DNA of 64,000 nt from Selenomonas sp. WCT3 (GTDB taxonomy: Bacteria > Bacillota > Negativicutes > Selenomonadales > Selenomonadaceae). The position numbers and the translations under genes are program-made. Positions 7,996 to 17,930 of the stretch are shown piece after piece. Location: the NCBI GenBank assembly GCA_900100835.1, contig FNCM01000004.1:124001-188000 (forward strand), given 5' to 3'. Under the pieces are notes generated by a model. It saw nothing but the letters and a program-made list of their open reading frames with translations, searched no databases and had not been told where the DNA came from. Every line of letters begins with the position of its first letter. The stretch's first letter is position 1.

Positions 7996-9651
7996 ATGGA
8001 TATCAAAGATACACTCTCGGCTGCCATTGAGCAGGCCGCGAAAGATGCGATTGCCGCTGGCGTTTTCCCGGAGGGAGAACTGCCAAAAATCGTTTTGGAA
8101 GTTCCGCCGCAGAAGGAGTTTGGTGATTTTGCCACGAATTTTGCCATGCAGTCAGCCCGCGTGTTCCGCAAGAATCCGCGCCAGATTGCCGAAGAGCTGG
8201 CGAAACGAATCGAGGGCGATTGGCTGGATCACACGCAGATTGCCGGTCCGGGCTTCTTGAATTTCTATTTGAAAGGCAATGTCCTTTACGATTCCTTCCA
8301 GAAGATTTTGGAGGCTGGTGAGTCTTTTGGTCAGCTCCCGGCAAAGAATGCGCCGAAAATTCAGGTTGAGTATGTCAGTGCTAACCCCACGGGGCCACTT
8401 CATGTGGGGCATGGCCGTGGCGCTGCTGCTGGTTCCGCGCTGGTCAATCTGCTCCGGGCGGCTGGATATCCGGTGGAAAGTGAGTACTACATCAACGATG
8501 CCGGCAATCAGATGAACAATCTGGCTCGCTCGGTAAATGCCCGCTATCTGGAACTTTTGGGCCGTGACGTTGAGTTCCCGGAAGATGGCTACCATGGTCA
8601 GGATATCGTGGATACAGCTAAGCGCATTATTGCCAAAGAGGGCGATAAATACCTCAATATGGAGGAAGAAGAGCGCTTGAAGATTTTCCAGGATTTGGCC
8701 TATGTGGAAAAGCTGGCTGCGCTGAAGGAAGATTTGGCAGCTTTCCAGGTCACCTTTGATAAGTGGTTCAGTGAACGCACGCTTCATCCTGAGGCAGTTA
8801 AAGCGGCCGTCAAGATTCTGCAGGACAATGGCAATATCTACGAGCAGGATGGCGCACTGTGGCTGAAATCCACGGCCTATGGTGACGATAAAGACCGCGT
8901 GGTCATTCGCGATAATGGCGTGCCGACTTATCTGGCTGCCGATATCGCCTACCATCATAATAAATATGAGCGCGGGTTTGACCGGCTTATCAACATTTGG
9001 GGAGCTGACCATCATGGATATGTCTGCCGCGTAAAGGCAGCCATGGAGGCACTGGGCCACGATCCGAAGAAGCTGACGGTACTGTTGCTGCAGATGGTGG
9101 CACTCTACCGTGGCGGCGAACTGGTTAAGATGAGCAAGCGCACGGGCCAGAGCGTTACCCTTAACGAGCTCATGGAAGAAGTTGGTACCGATGCTGCCCG
9201 TTATTTCTTCCTGATGCGCTCCTTAGACAGCCAGTTGGATTTTGACCTTGACCTTGCTAAGAAGAAATCCAACGATAATCCGGTTTATTATATCCAGTAT
9301 GCTCATGCTCGTATTTGCAGCATCTTCCGCCAGGCGGAAGAGACGAAATTGGTTCTGGGGGATAAGCCGGAACTTAGCCTGCTGACGGACCCGTCAGAGA
9401 TTGACCTTATCAAGAAGATTGAAGAGTACCCGGAAGAGGTGGAAAAGGCTGCGGCTGATTACGCTCCGCAGCGCATTGCCCGCTACAGCTATGATTTGGC
9501 GGCGCTGTTCCACAGCTTCTACAATAAGTGCCGCATCATGGGCGTCGAGCCGAAGCTGGCTGAGGCCCGCCTGGCACTGGTGACGGTAACGGCTCATGTC
9601 ATCCGTCACTCCCTTGGTATCCTTGGCGTTTCTGCCCCGGATCATATGTAA
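7996..9651 (+). CDS. argS: Arginine--tRNA ligase
   Basis: 551-residue class I aminoacyl-tRNA synthetase that charges tRNA-Arg with arginine using ATP. The HIGH-type motif HVGH is near residue 136 (NPTGPLHVGHGRGA) and a complete KMSKR is near 378-382. An N-terminal Add1 domain precedes the catalytic core and the C-terminal third is the DALR helical anticodon-binding domain. The length fits the family. The ATG follows TAGGGGG by 6 bases. The next gene, rpoE, starts 30 bases downstream without a terminator. Confidence 0.97.
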   Translation: MDIKDTLSAAIEQAAKDAIAAGVFPEGELPKIVLEVPPQKEFGDFATNFAMQSARVFRKNPRQIAEELAKRIEGDWLDHTQIAGPGFLNFYLKGNVLYDSFQKILEAGESFGQLPAKNAPKIQVEYVSANPTGPLHVGHGRGAAAGSALVNLLRAAGYPVESEYYINDAGNQMNNLARSVNARYLELLGRDVEFPEDGYHGQDIVDTAKRIIAKEGDKYLNMEEEERLKIFQDLAYVEKLAALKEDLAAFQVTFDKWFSERTLHPEAVKAAVKILQDNGNIYEQDGALWLKSTAYGDDKDRVVIRDNGVPTYLAADIAYHHNKYERGFDRLINIWGADHHGYVCRVKAAMEALGHDPKKLTVLLLQMVALYRGGELVKMSKRTGQSVTLNELMEEVGTDAARYFFLMRSLDSQLDFDLDLAKKKSNDNPVYYIQYAHARICSIFRQAEETKLVLGDKPELSLLTDPSEIDLIKKIEEYPEEVEKAAADYAPQRIARYSYDLAALFHSFYNKCRIMGVEPKLAEARLALVTVTAHVIRHSLGILGVSAPDHM

Positions 9652-9681
9652 AGAAAAAGAATTGGAAGGAGACCATTATCT

Positions 9682-10011
9682 ATGGATTTCGTCAACAGCT
9701 CGGAAGTCGATATCGCTTATTATGTTCTGACTCAGAAGGGGCAGACCATCTATTACAAAGACCTGGTTCTTGAGGTTATCGAGAAAAAGCATAAGCCAGT
9801 ACAGTCCCTGTCGGCAGCAATTTCGGAAGTTTATACCCTTATCAATATGGACAGCCGTTTCCACTATGAAGGCGATGGCCAGTGGGGGCTTACGGAGTGG
9901 AACCCGCCAGAAATCAAACGCCACAGCAGCCGTTCTAGTGCTGGCAAATCGAAAGCTGCCAACAAAGCTATCAACAATCGACAGAAGAAGCTGGAGAGCA
10001 TTCAGGAATAA
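9682..10011 (+). CDS. rpoE: RNA polymerase delta subunit, short form with a basic tail
   Basis: 109 residues. Residues 1-75 form the HARE winged-helix domain of the delta subunit (DIAYYVLTQKGQTIYYKDLV; GQWGLTEWNP). Delta binds core RNA polymerase in Firmicutes and promotes recycling and promoter selectivity. In Bacilli the C-terminal half is a long, disordered Asp/Glu-rich tail. Here the 34 residues after the domain are instead Lys/Arg/Ser-rich, with about ten positive charges between residues 79 and 103. The position upstream of pyrG is the same as in B. subtilis. GGAAGGA lies 11 bases before the ATG. It could instead be a HARE-domain DNA-binding protein derived from delta. Confidence 0.82.
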   Translation: MDFVNSSEVDIAYYVLTQKGQTIYYKDLVLEVIEKKHKPVQSLSAAISEVYTLINMDSRFHYEGDGQWGLTEWNPPEIKRHSSRSSAGKSKAANKAINNRQKKLESIQE

Positions 10012-10026
10012 TTCTGTTTCAGGATA

Positions 10027-10055
10027 TTGACAGTCCTGGCCAAAAAGGATAGAAT
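10027..10055 (+). promoter_or_regulatory. Sigma-A type promoter for pyrG
   Basis: Consensus TTGACA (10027-10032), 17-base spacer, TAGAAT (10050-10055), 43 bases before pyrG. The leader is short, and neither a CTP-sensing slippage tract nor an attenuator was recognised in it. Confidence 0.75.
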
Positions 10056-10077
10056 AGGCAACATGTTATTTCAATAA

Positions 10078-11712
<1,635 letters not shown>

Positions 11713-11715
11713 AAG

Positions 11716-11757
11716 AAAAAAGCCCTGGATTTCCTTAGGAAATCCAGGGCTTTTTTC
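11716..11757 (+). terminator. Rho-independent terminator after pyrG
   Basis: 14-15 bp GC-rich stem ending in GGATTTCC, 3-base loop, flanked by A-rich and TTTTTT tracts. Confidence 0.92.
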
Positions 11758-11859
11758 GTACAAAAATCTTTGGGCGCGGGAGGATTTCAAATGAAGGCTG
11801 GCGAAGTATACTCCCAAATGATGATGGAAATGGGATTCTTCAGAAAGGAGGAGATGGTG

Positions 11860-12495
11860 ATGCTTATCGATACGGCCTGTTCATTAGCGTTCTACTGCCA
11901 ACGCTGCGGCCGGATACAGCTCCAGGATGTGCCGCTCTTCAGCGGGCAGAAGCACTTCGTGATGGAATGCGGCAACTGTGGGCATACGATGGGAGAAATA
12001 ACCTGGAAACCGCGCAAGGGCTTGCTGCTTAAAACCGTTTGCGGAGCTTGCAAGGGAAAGAACCAGCAGCAGTTCACCTGGCGGCAATTGCGCCGCCTGC
12101 GCTTCGAAAAGCTTTATTGCGAGCATGACAATTTTGAATTGGGGTATATCGGGCAATGGCAGGATATTGCCGAATTCCTGGATTTTAACGACGCCGAATA
12201 CGATTCTCTCCATCCCAATGATGGGGACAGGTTCCTGGAACGCCAGCAGACCCTATTGGAAGCGCTGAATCGGGTACATGATTTGGCAAGCAGTGGGGAG
12301 CTGGAATGCCCTTGCGGCAGTTCGGAGATTTCGGCGGCGGTACGTGGCGAAGAGATTATCCTGGAATGCCAGTCTTGTGGCAGTTATTGTATTCTTCCCG
12401 CACACAATGCCGAGAATTTGCAGAATCTGCGTCCGGGCATGGCTGCCGGCTTCGTATGGAAACCGCGGTCTTTTCTTGACGTTCGGGAGAAATAG
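11860..12495 (+). CDS. Cysteine-rich multi-zinc-ribbon protein of unknown function
   Basis: 211 residues, soluble, not recognised. Cysteines fall into three ribbon-like sets: C13/C16 with C37/C40, C61/C64 with C87 (and His89), and C150/C152 with C170/C173. A helical Arg/Glu-rich stretch (about 71-145) links the second and third. Such spacing usually binds zinc and contacts nucleic acid or protein. It lies just upstream of mfd, the slot held in B. subtilis by fin, a small zinc-ribbon anti-sigma factor; this protein is far longer and homology is not claimed. The ATG at 11860 was chosen because AGGAGG ends 8 bases before it; ATG 11791, with GGGAGGA upstream, is a credible alternative that would add 23 residues. 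Confidence 0.75.
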   Translation: MLIDTACSLAFYCQRCGRIQLQDVPLFSGQKHFVMECGNCGHTMGEITWKPRKGLLLKTVCGACKGKNQQQFTWRQLRRLRFEKLYCEHDNFELGYIGQWQDIAEFLDFNDAEYDSLHPNDGDRFLERQQTLLEALNRVHDLASSGELECPCGSSEISAAVRGEEIILECQSCGSYCILPAHNAENLQNLRPGMAAGFVWKPRSFLDVREK

Positions 12496-12504
12496 GATTA
12501 TTAT
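12476..12504 (+). promoter_or_regulatory. Sigma-A type promoter for mfd
   Basis: TTGACG (12476-12481), 17-base spacer, TATTAT (12499-12504). The -35 box lies inside the 3' end of the preceding gene. A transcript from here would begin near 12511 and carry the hairpin at 12529-12562 in its leader. Confidence 0.5.
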
Positions 12505-12528
12505 AAATAGCATTGAATTGTTTTTACA

Positions 12529-12562
12529 GGGACTATCGGCTGCCTGAGCAGCCGGCAGTCCC
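12529..12562 (+). other. GC-rich two-tier hairpin in the mfd leader
   Basis: GGGACT pairs with AGTCCC and, inside a 3-by-3 interior loop, GGCTGC pairs with GCAGCC around a CTGA loop. Only ATTTTGG follows, a poor U-tract. It may be a weak terminator for the upstream gene or an attenuator of mfd. Confidence 0.45.
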
Positions 12563-12597
12563 ATTTTGGCGTAATGAAAACAGACAGAGGTGTGAGG

Positions 12598-15500
12598 ATG
12601 AATTCTTTATTGGCAGCTATGGGGCAGGATGCTGCAGTGCAGAAGCTGCAGGCCTGCTTTGGAGGCAAAGCCTGTGAGGTGCTGGCCTATGGATTGGGAA
12701 GTTCTCAGAAGCATGTGGCATTTGCCGCCTGTTACGAAAAAGCTCCCCAGCCATGGGTGATATTGGTGCATAACCGCGATATGGCAAATGCCTGGCGGGA
12801 AAATTTAACGGCCCTGCTGCCTGCGGCTGTTGTGGTGGAGCTGCCGGAATTGGATTTGGGAAATGTTCAGGCGGCGGCCAAAAGTCTGGAACGTTCGGCG
12901 CGGCGTATGGATGTGCTGGGACGGCTTATGCGGCATGAGCCGGTCATTGTGCTGGCGACGGTGGCTGCAGCGGTTCAAAAGGGAATGAGCCGCAATGAGT
13001 TTGAGCGGCTGAGCCTGCGGCTTCAGATTGGTCAGCAGTTTCCTCGGGAAGAATTGCTGAAGCATTTGGTTCAGTTGGGCTATGAGAATGCTGTGGATGT
13101 GGAACGGGTTGGTCAATTCAGTGCCCGGGGCGGTATTGTGGATGTTTATCCCATCAACAGCCCGTCTCCGGTGCGCATGGAATTCTTTGATGATGAAGTG
13201 GATTCCCTTCGGGAATTTGATTTGGAGACAAAGCGATCCATCCGCAACATCAGCAGTACAGCCATCCTTCCCTTGGCGCAGACGGATGACGCGGGCCGCC
13301 CAGAACTATTCCTTACCTATCTGGAGGGGCGAGGGGCAGTTCTCTTTGATGAGCCCATACGGATTCGTGAACAAATCAAGACAATGGTACGGGAAAACCC
13401 TGACATCAAAGCGGCGGTTTTCCGTTGGGAAGATATGCTATCTGCGGCTAAGGGCAACCATATATTTTATTCTGCCTTGATGTTGCAGCAGGTCCATGGG
13501 GCCGAGCCAGAGCAGACCATCAGCTTCACAGCTACCAATATGACGCCCTTCCAGCGTCAGCTGGATTTACTGGAGAATGAGGCAAACCGTTGGCTGGGGC
13601 AGAAGCAGCGGGTTCTGGTACTGTTAGGGGACCGAGAAAAAGCCAACTCCATGCGGGAGCTCTTGGCCCGCCATCGGGTACCATCAGCCGTAGTGGAAGA
13701 GGCGGCTGAGCTGCGTGAAGACTTAATCAATATCCAGCAGGGAACCCTGCTTTCGGGATTTGAAATGGCCTCGGCCCGTCTCGTGGTGGTGACGGAAAAG
13801 GATATTTTTGGACATCAGAAGCGTAAAACAATCCGGGCCGCCCATAAAGGGGATCGAATCGCCCATTTCCGGGAAATCAAGCCGGGGGATTATGTGGTTC
13901 ATGTCAATCACGGCATCGGCAAATACCTTGGGGTAGAAACGCTGGAAGTGGGTGGCATTCATAAGGATTACCTGCATATCAAGTATGGTGGCGACGATAA
14001 GCTTTTCGTGCCCACGGATCAGGTGGGACTGCTGCAGAAATACATCGGTTCGGAGGGGGATGTTCCTCGTTTGCATCGCATGGGCGGAACCGAGTGGGTC
14101 AAGGCAAAGGCCCGGGCGAAGAAATCCGTGGAGGATATCGCTAAGCAACTCATTGAGATATATGCCAAGCGCCGGCAGGCAAAGGGCTTTGCCTTTTCTC
14201 CGGATGACGCAACTCAGCAGGACTTTGAAGATTCTTTCCCCTATCAGGAGACTGAGGACCAGCTCAAGGCCATTGCCGAGATTAAGGCGGATATGGAAAA
14301 AGAGAAGCCCATGGAGCGCCTGTTGTGTGGCGATGTAGGTTTTGGCAAGACGGAAGTAGCCATCCGGGCTGCCTACAAGGCTGCCATGGATGGAAAACAG
14401 GTGGCGGTGCTGGTGCCAACCACGGTGCTGGCGCAGCAGCATTATAAGACCTTTAGCTCCCGCTTTATGGATTTTGCCCCTGAGGTGGATGTAATCTGCC
14501 GCTTCCGGTCTGTCAAGGAGCAGAGGGAAACCATAGAGAAGGTTAAGGAGGGCAAAGTCGACATTCTGATTGGTACCCATGCCATTCTCAATCAAAACAA
14601 GGTCCAGTTTAAAAACCTTGGCTTGTTGATTGTAGATGAAGAGCAGCGCTTTGGCGTTAAGCAGAAGGATAAAATCCGCAGCTTGGCGGCGGGAATCGAC
14701 GTGCTGACTCTTTCGGCTACCCCGATTCCGCGAACCTTGCACATGTCACTGGTGGGGGCGCGGGATATGAGCATCATCGAGACGCCGCCGGCGGAGCGTT
14801 TTCCGGTACAGACTTATGTGGTGGAAAACAACGACACCGTTCTGGCCAATGCCATCAAGCGTGAGCTTAAACGCGGCGGTCAGGTCTACTTTGTCTATAA
14901 CCGCGTCGATACCATCGACCGCATGCGGGACCACATCCAGCAGTTGGTTCCCGATGCTAGGATTCAGACAGCCCATGGCCAGATGCCAGAGGACATGTTA
15001 GAGCAGGTCATGATGGACTTTTATGAAGGTGCTTACGACATCCTGCTGGCAACCAGTATTGTAGAAAATGGTTTGGACGTGGCCAATGCCAATACGATTA
15101 TTGTCTACAATGCGGACCATTTCGGTTTGTCCCAGCTTTATCAGATGCGTGGACGGGTGGGCCGTTCCCATCACATGGCTTTTGCCTATTTTGTCTATCA
15201 GGCCGACAAGATTCTGACGGAAACCGCCGAGAAGCGGTTGCAGGCCATGAAGGAGTTTGCCGAATTGGGGGCAGGCTTCAAGATTGCCATGCGGGATTTG
15301 GAAATACGTGGCGCGGGAAATCTGTTGGGGTCACAGCAGCACGGGCATATTGCCAGCGTTGGTTTTGAGATGTATTGCAAACTCCTCGAAGAAGCTGTGG
15401 AGAAAATGAAAAGCGGCAAAAAGGAAGTAGAACCGCCAAAGCCAGACCCTCTTATCGATTTGCAGGTTGAGGCCTATCTTGACGGTGGGTATATCGATGA

Positions 15501-15918
15501 TGGCATGCATAAGATTGAAATTTACCAGCGCATTGCCGCCATCCGTAAGAATGAGGAACTACACAATCTACTCGATGAATTGATTGACCGTTTCGGTGAG
15601 CCCACCAAGCCGGTTATGCATCTATTGGAGGTGGCCCGCATCAAAAATTATGCCCGGGATCTTTCGATTCGTTCGATTGCGGAATTGCCGAAAGCCTTGG
15701 ATATTTATTTACTTCCCGGTTATAAAATACCGGTTAAGGGCATGATTGCCCTGGATAAATTATTTGGCCGGAGTATGCGGGCATTGCCGGATAAAAACGG
15801 CTTCCGTTTTGTCTTGAATGACAAATATAAGAAAAATATCACGAATTTCGTCACGCGGCTGCTTATGATTGCCGTAGGTGATGAGGCCGCTTTGGCAAGT
15901 GGCAGGGAAAAACAGTGA
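12598..15918 (+). CDS. mfd: Transcription-repair coupling factor Mfd
   Basis: 1106-residue ATP-dependent DNA translocase. It removes RNA polymerase stalled at DNA lesions and recruits UvrA. Domains in order: degenerate UvrB-like N-terminal module, RNA-polymerase interaction (CarD-like) domain at about 425-500 (GDYVVHVNHGIGKYLG), RecG-like motor with Walker A GDVGFGKTE near 578-586 and DEEQ near 680, and the C-terminal autoinhibitory TRCF domain. The ATG at 12598 was preferred to 12574 because AGAGGTG is 5 bases upstream. In Bacilli spoVT follows; here a YabN-type methylase follows after 23 bases, probably in one operon. Confidence 0.96.
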   Translation: MNSLLAAMGQDAAVQKLQACFGGKACEVLAYGLGSSQKHVAFAACYEKAPQPWVILVHNRDMANAWRENLTALLPAAVVVELPELDLGNVQAAAKSLERSARRMDVLGRLMRHEPVIVLATVAAAVQKGMSRNEFERLSLRLQIGQQFPREELLKHLVQLGYENAVDVERVGQFSARGGIVDVYPINSPSPVRMEFFDDEVDSLREFDLETKRSIRNISSTAILPLAQTDDAGRPELFLTYLEGRGAVLFDEPIRIREQIKTMVRENPDIKAAVFRWEDMLSAAKGNHIFYSALMLQQVHGAEPEQTISFTATNMTPFQRQLDLLENEANRWLGQKQRVLVLLGDREKANSMRELLARHRVPSAVVEEAAELREDLINIQQGTLLSGFEMASARLVVVTEKDIFGHQKRKTIRAAHKGDRIAHFREIKPGDYVVHVNHGIGKYLGVETLEVGGIHKDYLHIKYGGDDKLFVPTDQVGLLQKYIGSEGDVPRLHRMGGTEWVKAKARAKKSVEDIAKQLIEIYAKRRQAKGFAFSPDDATQQDFEDSFPYQETEDQLKAIAEIKADMEKEKPMERLLCGDVGFGKTEVAIRAAYKAAMDGKQVAVLVPTTVLAQQHYKTFSSRFMDFAPEVDVICRFRSVKEQRETIEKVKEGKVDILIGTHAILNQNKVQFKNLGLLIVDEEQRFGVKQKDKIRSLAAGIDVLTLSATPIPRTLHMSLVGARDMSIIETPPAERFPVQTYVVENNDTVLANAIKRELKRGGQVYFVYNRVDTIDRMRDHIQQLVPDARIQTAHGQMPEDMLEQVMMDFYEGAYDILLATSIVENGLDVANANTIIVYNADHFGLSQLYQMRGRVGRSHHMAFAYFVYQADKILTETAEKRLQAMKEFAELGAGFKIAMRDLEIRGAGNLLGSQQHGHIASVGFEMYCKLLEEAVEKMKSGKKEVEPPKPDPLIDLQVEAYLDGGYIDDGMHKIEIYQRIAAIRKNEELHNLLDELIDRFGEPTKPVMHLLEVARIKNYARDLSIRSIAELPKALDIYLLPGYKIPVKGMIALDKLFGRSMRALPDKNGFRFVLNDKYKKNITNFVTRLLMIAVGDEAALASGREKQ

Positions 15919-15941
15919 GCAGATAAGGCAGGAGAGAGAAT

Positions 15942-16616
15942 ATGGCAACAATCACAGTAGTAGGTTTGGGCCCGGGACGTGCTGGTCTCATTACCCGGGA
16001 GAGTTGGGAACTTATGGAAAAGGCAGAGCATTTGGTGTTGCGCACGCGAATCCATCCTACCGTTGAGGCTTTGGAGGCTGCAGGCCTGAGCTTTTCCACC
16101 TACGATGGATTCTACGATGAAGCAAAGGATTTTGAGACGCTGTACCGGAAAATCGCCGCAGACCTTTTGGAACGGGCGGCGGCAGAGGGGGACATCGTCT
16201 ATGCTGTTCCCGGCAGCCCTTTGGTGGCTGAGCGCACGGTGGTGCTCTTGCGCGAGCTGGGGAAAGATTCGGCGGTAACGGTGGATATTCGGCCGGGCAT
16301 GAGTTTTGTCGAAGTCATGTATACTCGGTTGGGGATTGACCCTATTGACGGACTTACGATTATCGATGCCGAAGATGTGGAAACACTGAAGGAAACACCG
16401 GCCCAGTCGCTGGTCATAACCCAGGTCTACAATCAGCAGATTGCCTCGGATACCAAGCTCATGCTGATGGATTTGTATCCCGATGAATACGAGGTCACCT
16501 ATATCCACAATCTGGCTTTACCCGATGAATCCATTCGGCAGATTCCCCTTTATGAACTGGATCGGCAGAAGGATGTGGATCATCTTACCAGCCTGTTTAT
16601 CCGTGCTAAGGCTTGA
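15942..16616 (+). CDS. YabN-type tetrapyrrole (SAM-dependent) methylase domain protein, no MazG half
   Basis: 224 residues forming only the tetrapyrrole-methylase-like domain. VGLGPG at 7-12 is the SAM-binding loop; VPGSPLVAERT and IRPGMSFVEV are further family motifs. In B. subtilis and many Firmicutes the YabN protein continues into a MazG nucleotide pyrophosphohydrolase domain of about 250 residues. Here the chain stops right after the LDR...HLTSLFI segment that marks the domain boundary, and no MazG-like coding remains downstream before HU. The gene keeps the normal place between mfd and the HU gene. The substrate of the methylase domain is unknown in this family. AGGAGAG precedes the ATG. 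Confidence 0.85.
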   Translation: MATITVVGLGPGRAGLITRESWELMEKAEHLVLRTRIHPTVEALEAAGLSFSTYDGFYDEAKDFETLYRKIAADLLERAAAEGDIVYAVPGSPLVAERTVVLLRELGKDSAVTVDIRPGMSFVEVMYTRLGIDPIDGLTIIDAEDVETLKETPAQSLVITQVYNQQIASDTKLMLMDLYPDEYEVTYIHNLALPDESIRQIPLYELDRQKDVDHLTSLFIRAKA

Positions 16617-16633
16617 GAGGGGAAAATTGAATA

Positions 16634-16661
16634 GAAAAAACGCGTTTTTTCGCGTTTTTTC
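16634..16661 (+). terminator. A/T-stem terminator after the methylase gene
   Basis: An 11-bp stem (16634-16644 with 16651-16661) made of six A-T pairs capped by CGCG closes a T6 loop. The T-tract is itself the 3' arm of the stem, as in some bidirectional terminators. Confidence 0.6.
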
Positions 16662-16671
16662 GTGAAAGCCC

Positions 16672-16700
16672 TTGATTTTTATTTACTTTTCTGTTACATT
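16672..16700 (+). promoter_or_regulatory. Sigma-A type promoter for the HU gene
   Basis: TTGATT (16672-16677), 17-base spacer, TACATT (16695-16700). The leader to the GTG start is about 70 bases. Confidence 0.55.
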
Positions 16701-16777
16701 CACTATTAGCAGGCCGATGAATGCGCAGGGCATTTGCTGGAGCCTGGGAAAAGGTATTTTTTAAGGGGGCTGCAATT

Positions 16778-17053
16778 GTGAATAAAACTGAATTGGTAGC
16801 TGGTGTTGCCGAAAAAACCGGTATGACAAAAAAAGATGCGGAAAAGGCAGTAAATGCACTATTTGAGAGTATTCAGGAGGCACTGACTTCAGGCGACAAA
16901 GTCCAGATGATTGGTTTTGGCACCTTCGAAGTAAAAGAGCGTCCGGCTCGCAAGGGACGCAATCCGCGCACAGGCGAGGATATTGTGATTCCCGCATCGA
17001 AAAATCCTGGTTTTAAGGCTGGCAAAGCATTGAAAGATGCAGTCAATGGATAA
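16778..17053 (+). CDS. hup: DNA-binding protein HU
   Basis: 91-residue histone-like nucleoid protein that bends and compacts DNA as a dimer. The N terminus [20 protein letters not shown] and the arm [20 protein letters not shown] are classic HU. The start is GTG, chosen because the reading then begins exactly as in other HU proteins and AAGGGGGC lies upstream; the in-frame ATG at 16721 would add 19 unrelated residues. It has its own promoter and terminator, as expected for a highly expressed gene. Confidence 0.96.
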   Translation: MNKTELVAGVAEKTGMTKKDAEKAVNALFESIQEALTSGDKVQMIGFGTFEVKERPARKGRNPRTGEDIVIPASKNPGFKAGKALKDAVNG

Positions 17054-17077
17054 GTGAAAAAATTTGATGGCAAGACA

Positions 17078-17108
17078 CCGGGTTCCTTCGGGGACCCGGC
17101 TTTTTTTG
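17078..17108 (+). terminator. Rho-independent terminator after HU
   Basis: GC-rich stem CCGGGTTCC / GGGACCCGG (17078-17099) with a short loop, followed by CTTTTTTT. Confidence 0.9.
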
Positions 17109-17140
17109 TGATGATTGGTGAAGAAGGGAGCTGGATTTGA

Positions 17141-17899
17141 ATGGAAGGCCAGATGGCAAAGAAGGTAGTGATGATTTCCGGGGGAACGTCGGGAATTGGT
17201 CTTTCCGCTGCCAAAGGATTTTTAAAGCGAGGGCTCTGCGTGGCTTTGCTCGGGCGGTCGAAAAGCCGTGGTGAAGAAGCGCTGCAGGAGCTTTCGGCAG
17301 GAGAAGATGCGGTGTTTATTCCCTGTGATGTCAGCTGCCATGGGGATTGCGATCAGGCGGTGGCAAAAGTGTTGAAGCGTTGGGGAAGGCTGGATGTATT
17401 GGTAAATTCGGCAGGGATTTACGTGGAAGGTGCTATTGAGGATATGACCGACGCCTGCCTAGAGGAAGTCCTTAACATCAACGTGAAAGGAACCTACTAC
17501 CTTTGCCAGGCGGCGGTAGCAGCCTTAAAAGAGGCCCGGGGAAATATCGTCAATGTGGCCTCGGATGCTGGGGTTCATGGCAACTATTATTGTTCCGCCT
17601 ATTGTGCCAGCAAGGGAGCCGTGGTCATGTTCACCCGAGCCCTGGCCCTGGAATTGGCAGGCTTTGGGGTAAGGGTCAATGCCATTGCTCCAGGGGATAT
17701 TATGACGCCGCTTACCGAAAAGCAGCTGCAAGGGGCGCCAAATCGGGAAGAAGCCCTGCGGCAGATGGCGTCGGTTTATCCCTTAGGGCGCATCGGCACG
17801 CCGGAGGAAGCCGCGGCTTTGATTCTTTTTTTGGCATCGGCGGAGGCTTCATTTGTAACTGGAGCGATTTGGGGGGTTGATGGTGGCTTGACTGCTTGA
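17141..17899 (+). CDS. Short-chain dehydrogenase/reductase (SDR)
   Basis: 252-residue classical SDR oxidoreductase using NAD(P)H. The cofactor loop GGTSGIG spans 14-20, the catalytic set is Asn113, Ser141, Tyr154 and Lys158 (YCASK), and the C terminus FVTGAIWGVDGG is typical of the FabG-like branch. The substrate cannot be assigned. It is not next to fatty-acid genes, so FabG itself is unlikely. ATG 17141 has GAAGGGAG 10 bases upstream; ATG 17153 (MAKKVV) is the alternative start. The next gene begins about 30 bases downstream from a separate extended -10 element. Confidence 0.85.
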   Translation: MEGQMAKKVVMISGGTSGIGLSAAKGFLKRGLCVALLGRSKSRGEEALQELSAGEDAVFIPCDVSCHGDCDQAVAKVLKRWGRLDVLVNSAGIYVEGAIEDMTDACLEEVLNINVKGTYYLCQAAVAALKEARGNIVNVASDAGVHGNYYCSAYCASKGAVVMFTRALALELAGFGVRVNAIAPGDIMTPLTEKQLQGAPNREEALRQMASVYPLGRIGTPEEAAALILFLASAEASFVTGAIWGVDGGLTA

Positions 17900-17903
17900 A
17901 ATG

Positions 17904-17912
17904 TGATACAAT
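17904..17912 (+). promoter_or_regulatory. Extended -10 promoter element before the glycosyltransferase
   Basis: TGATACAAT is an extended -10 (TGN-TACAAT) without a well-spaced -35. Transcription would start near 17918-17920, very close to the in-frame GTG at 17919 and ATG at 17931. Confidence 0.4.
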
Positions 17913-17930
17913 AGGCAAGTGTGTATTTTT

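Noticed and set aside
13723..14742. 339-codon minus-strand frame opposite mfd
   Set aside because: Antisense shadow; the plus-strand motor domain is unambiguous.
17503..17880. 125-codon plus-strand frame within the SDR gene
   Set aside because: Gly-rich out-of-frame shadow of a gene with an intact catalytic set.
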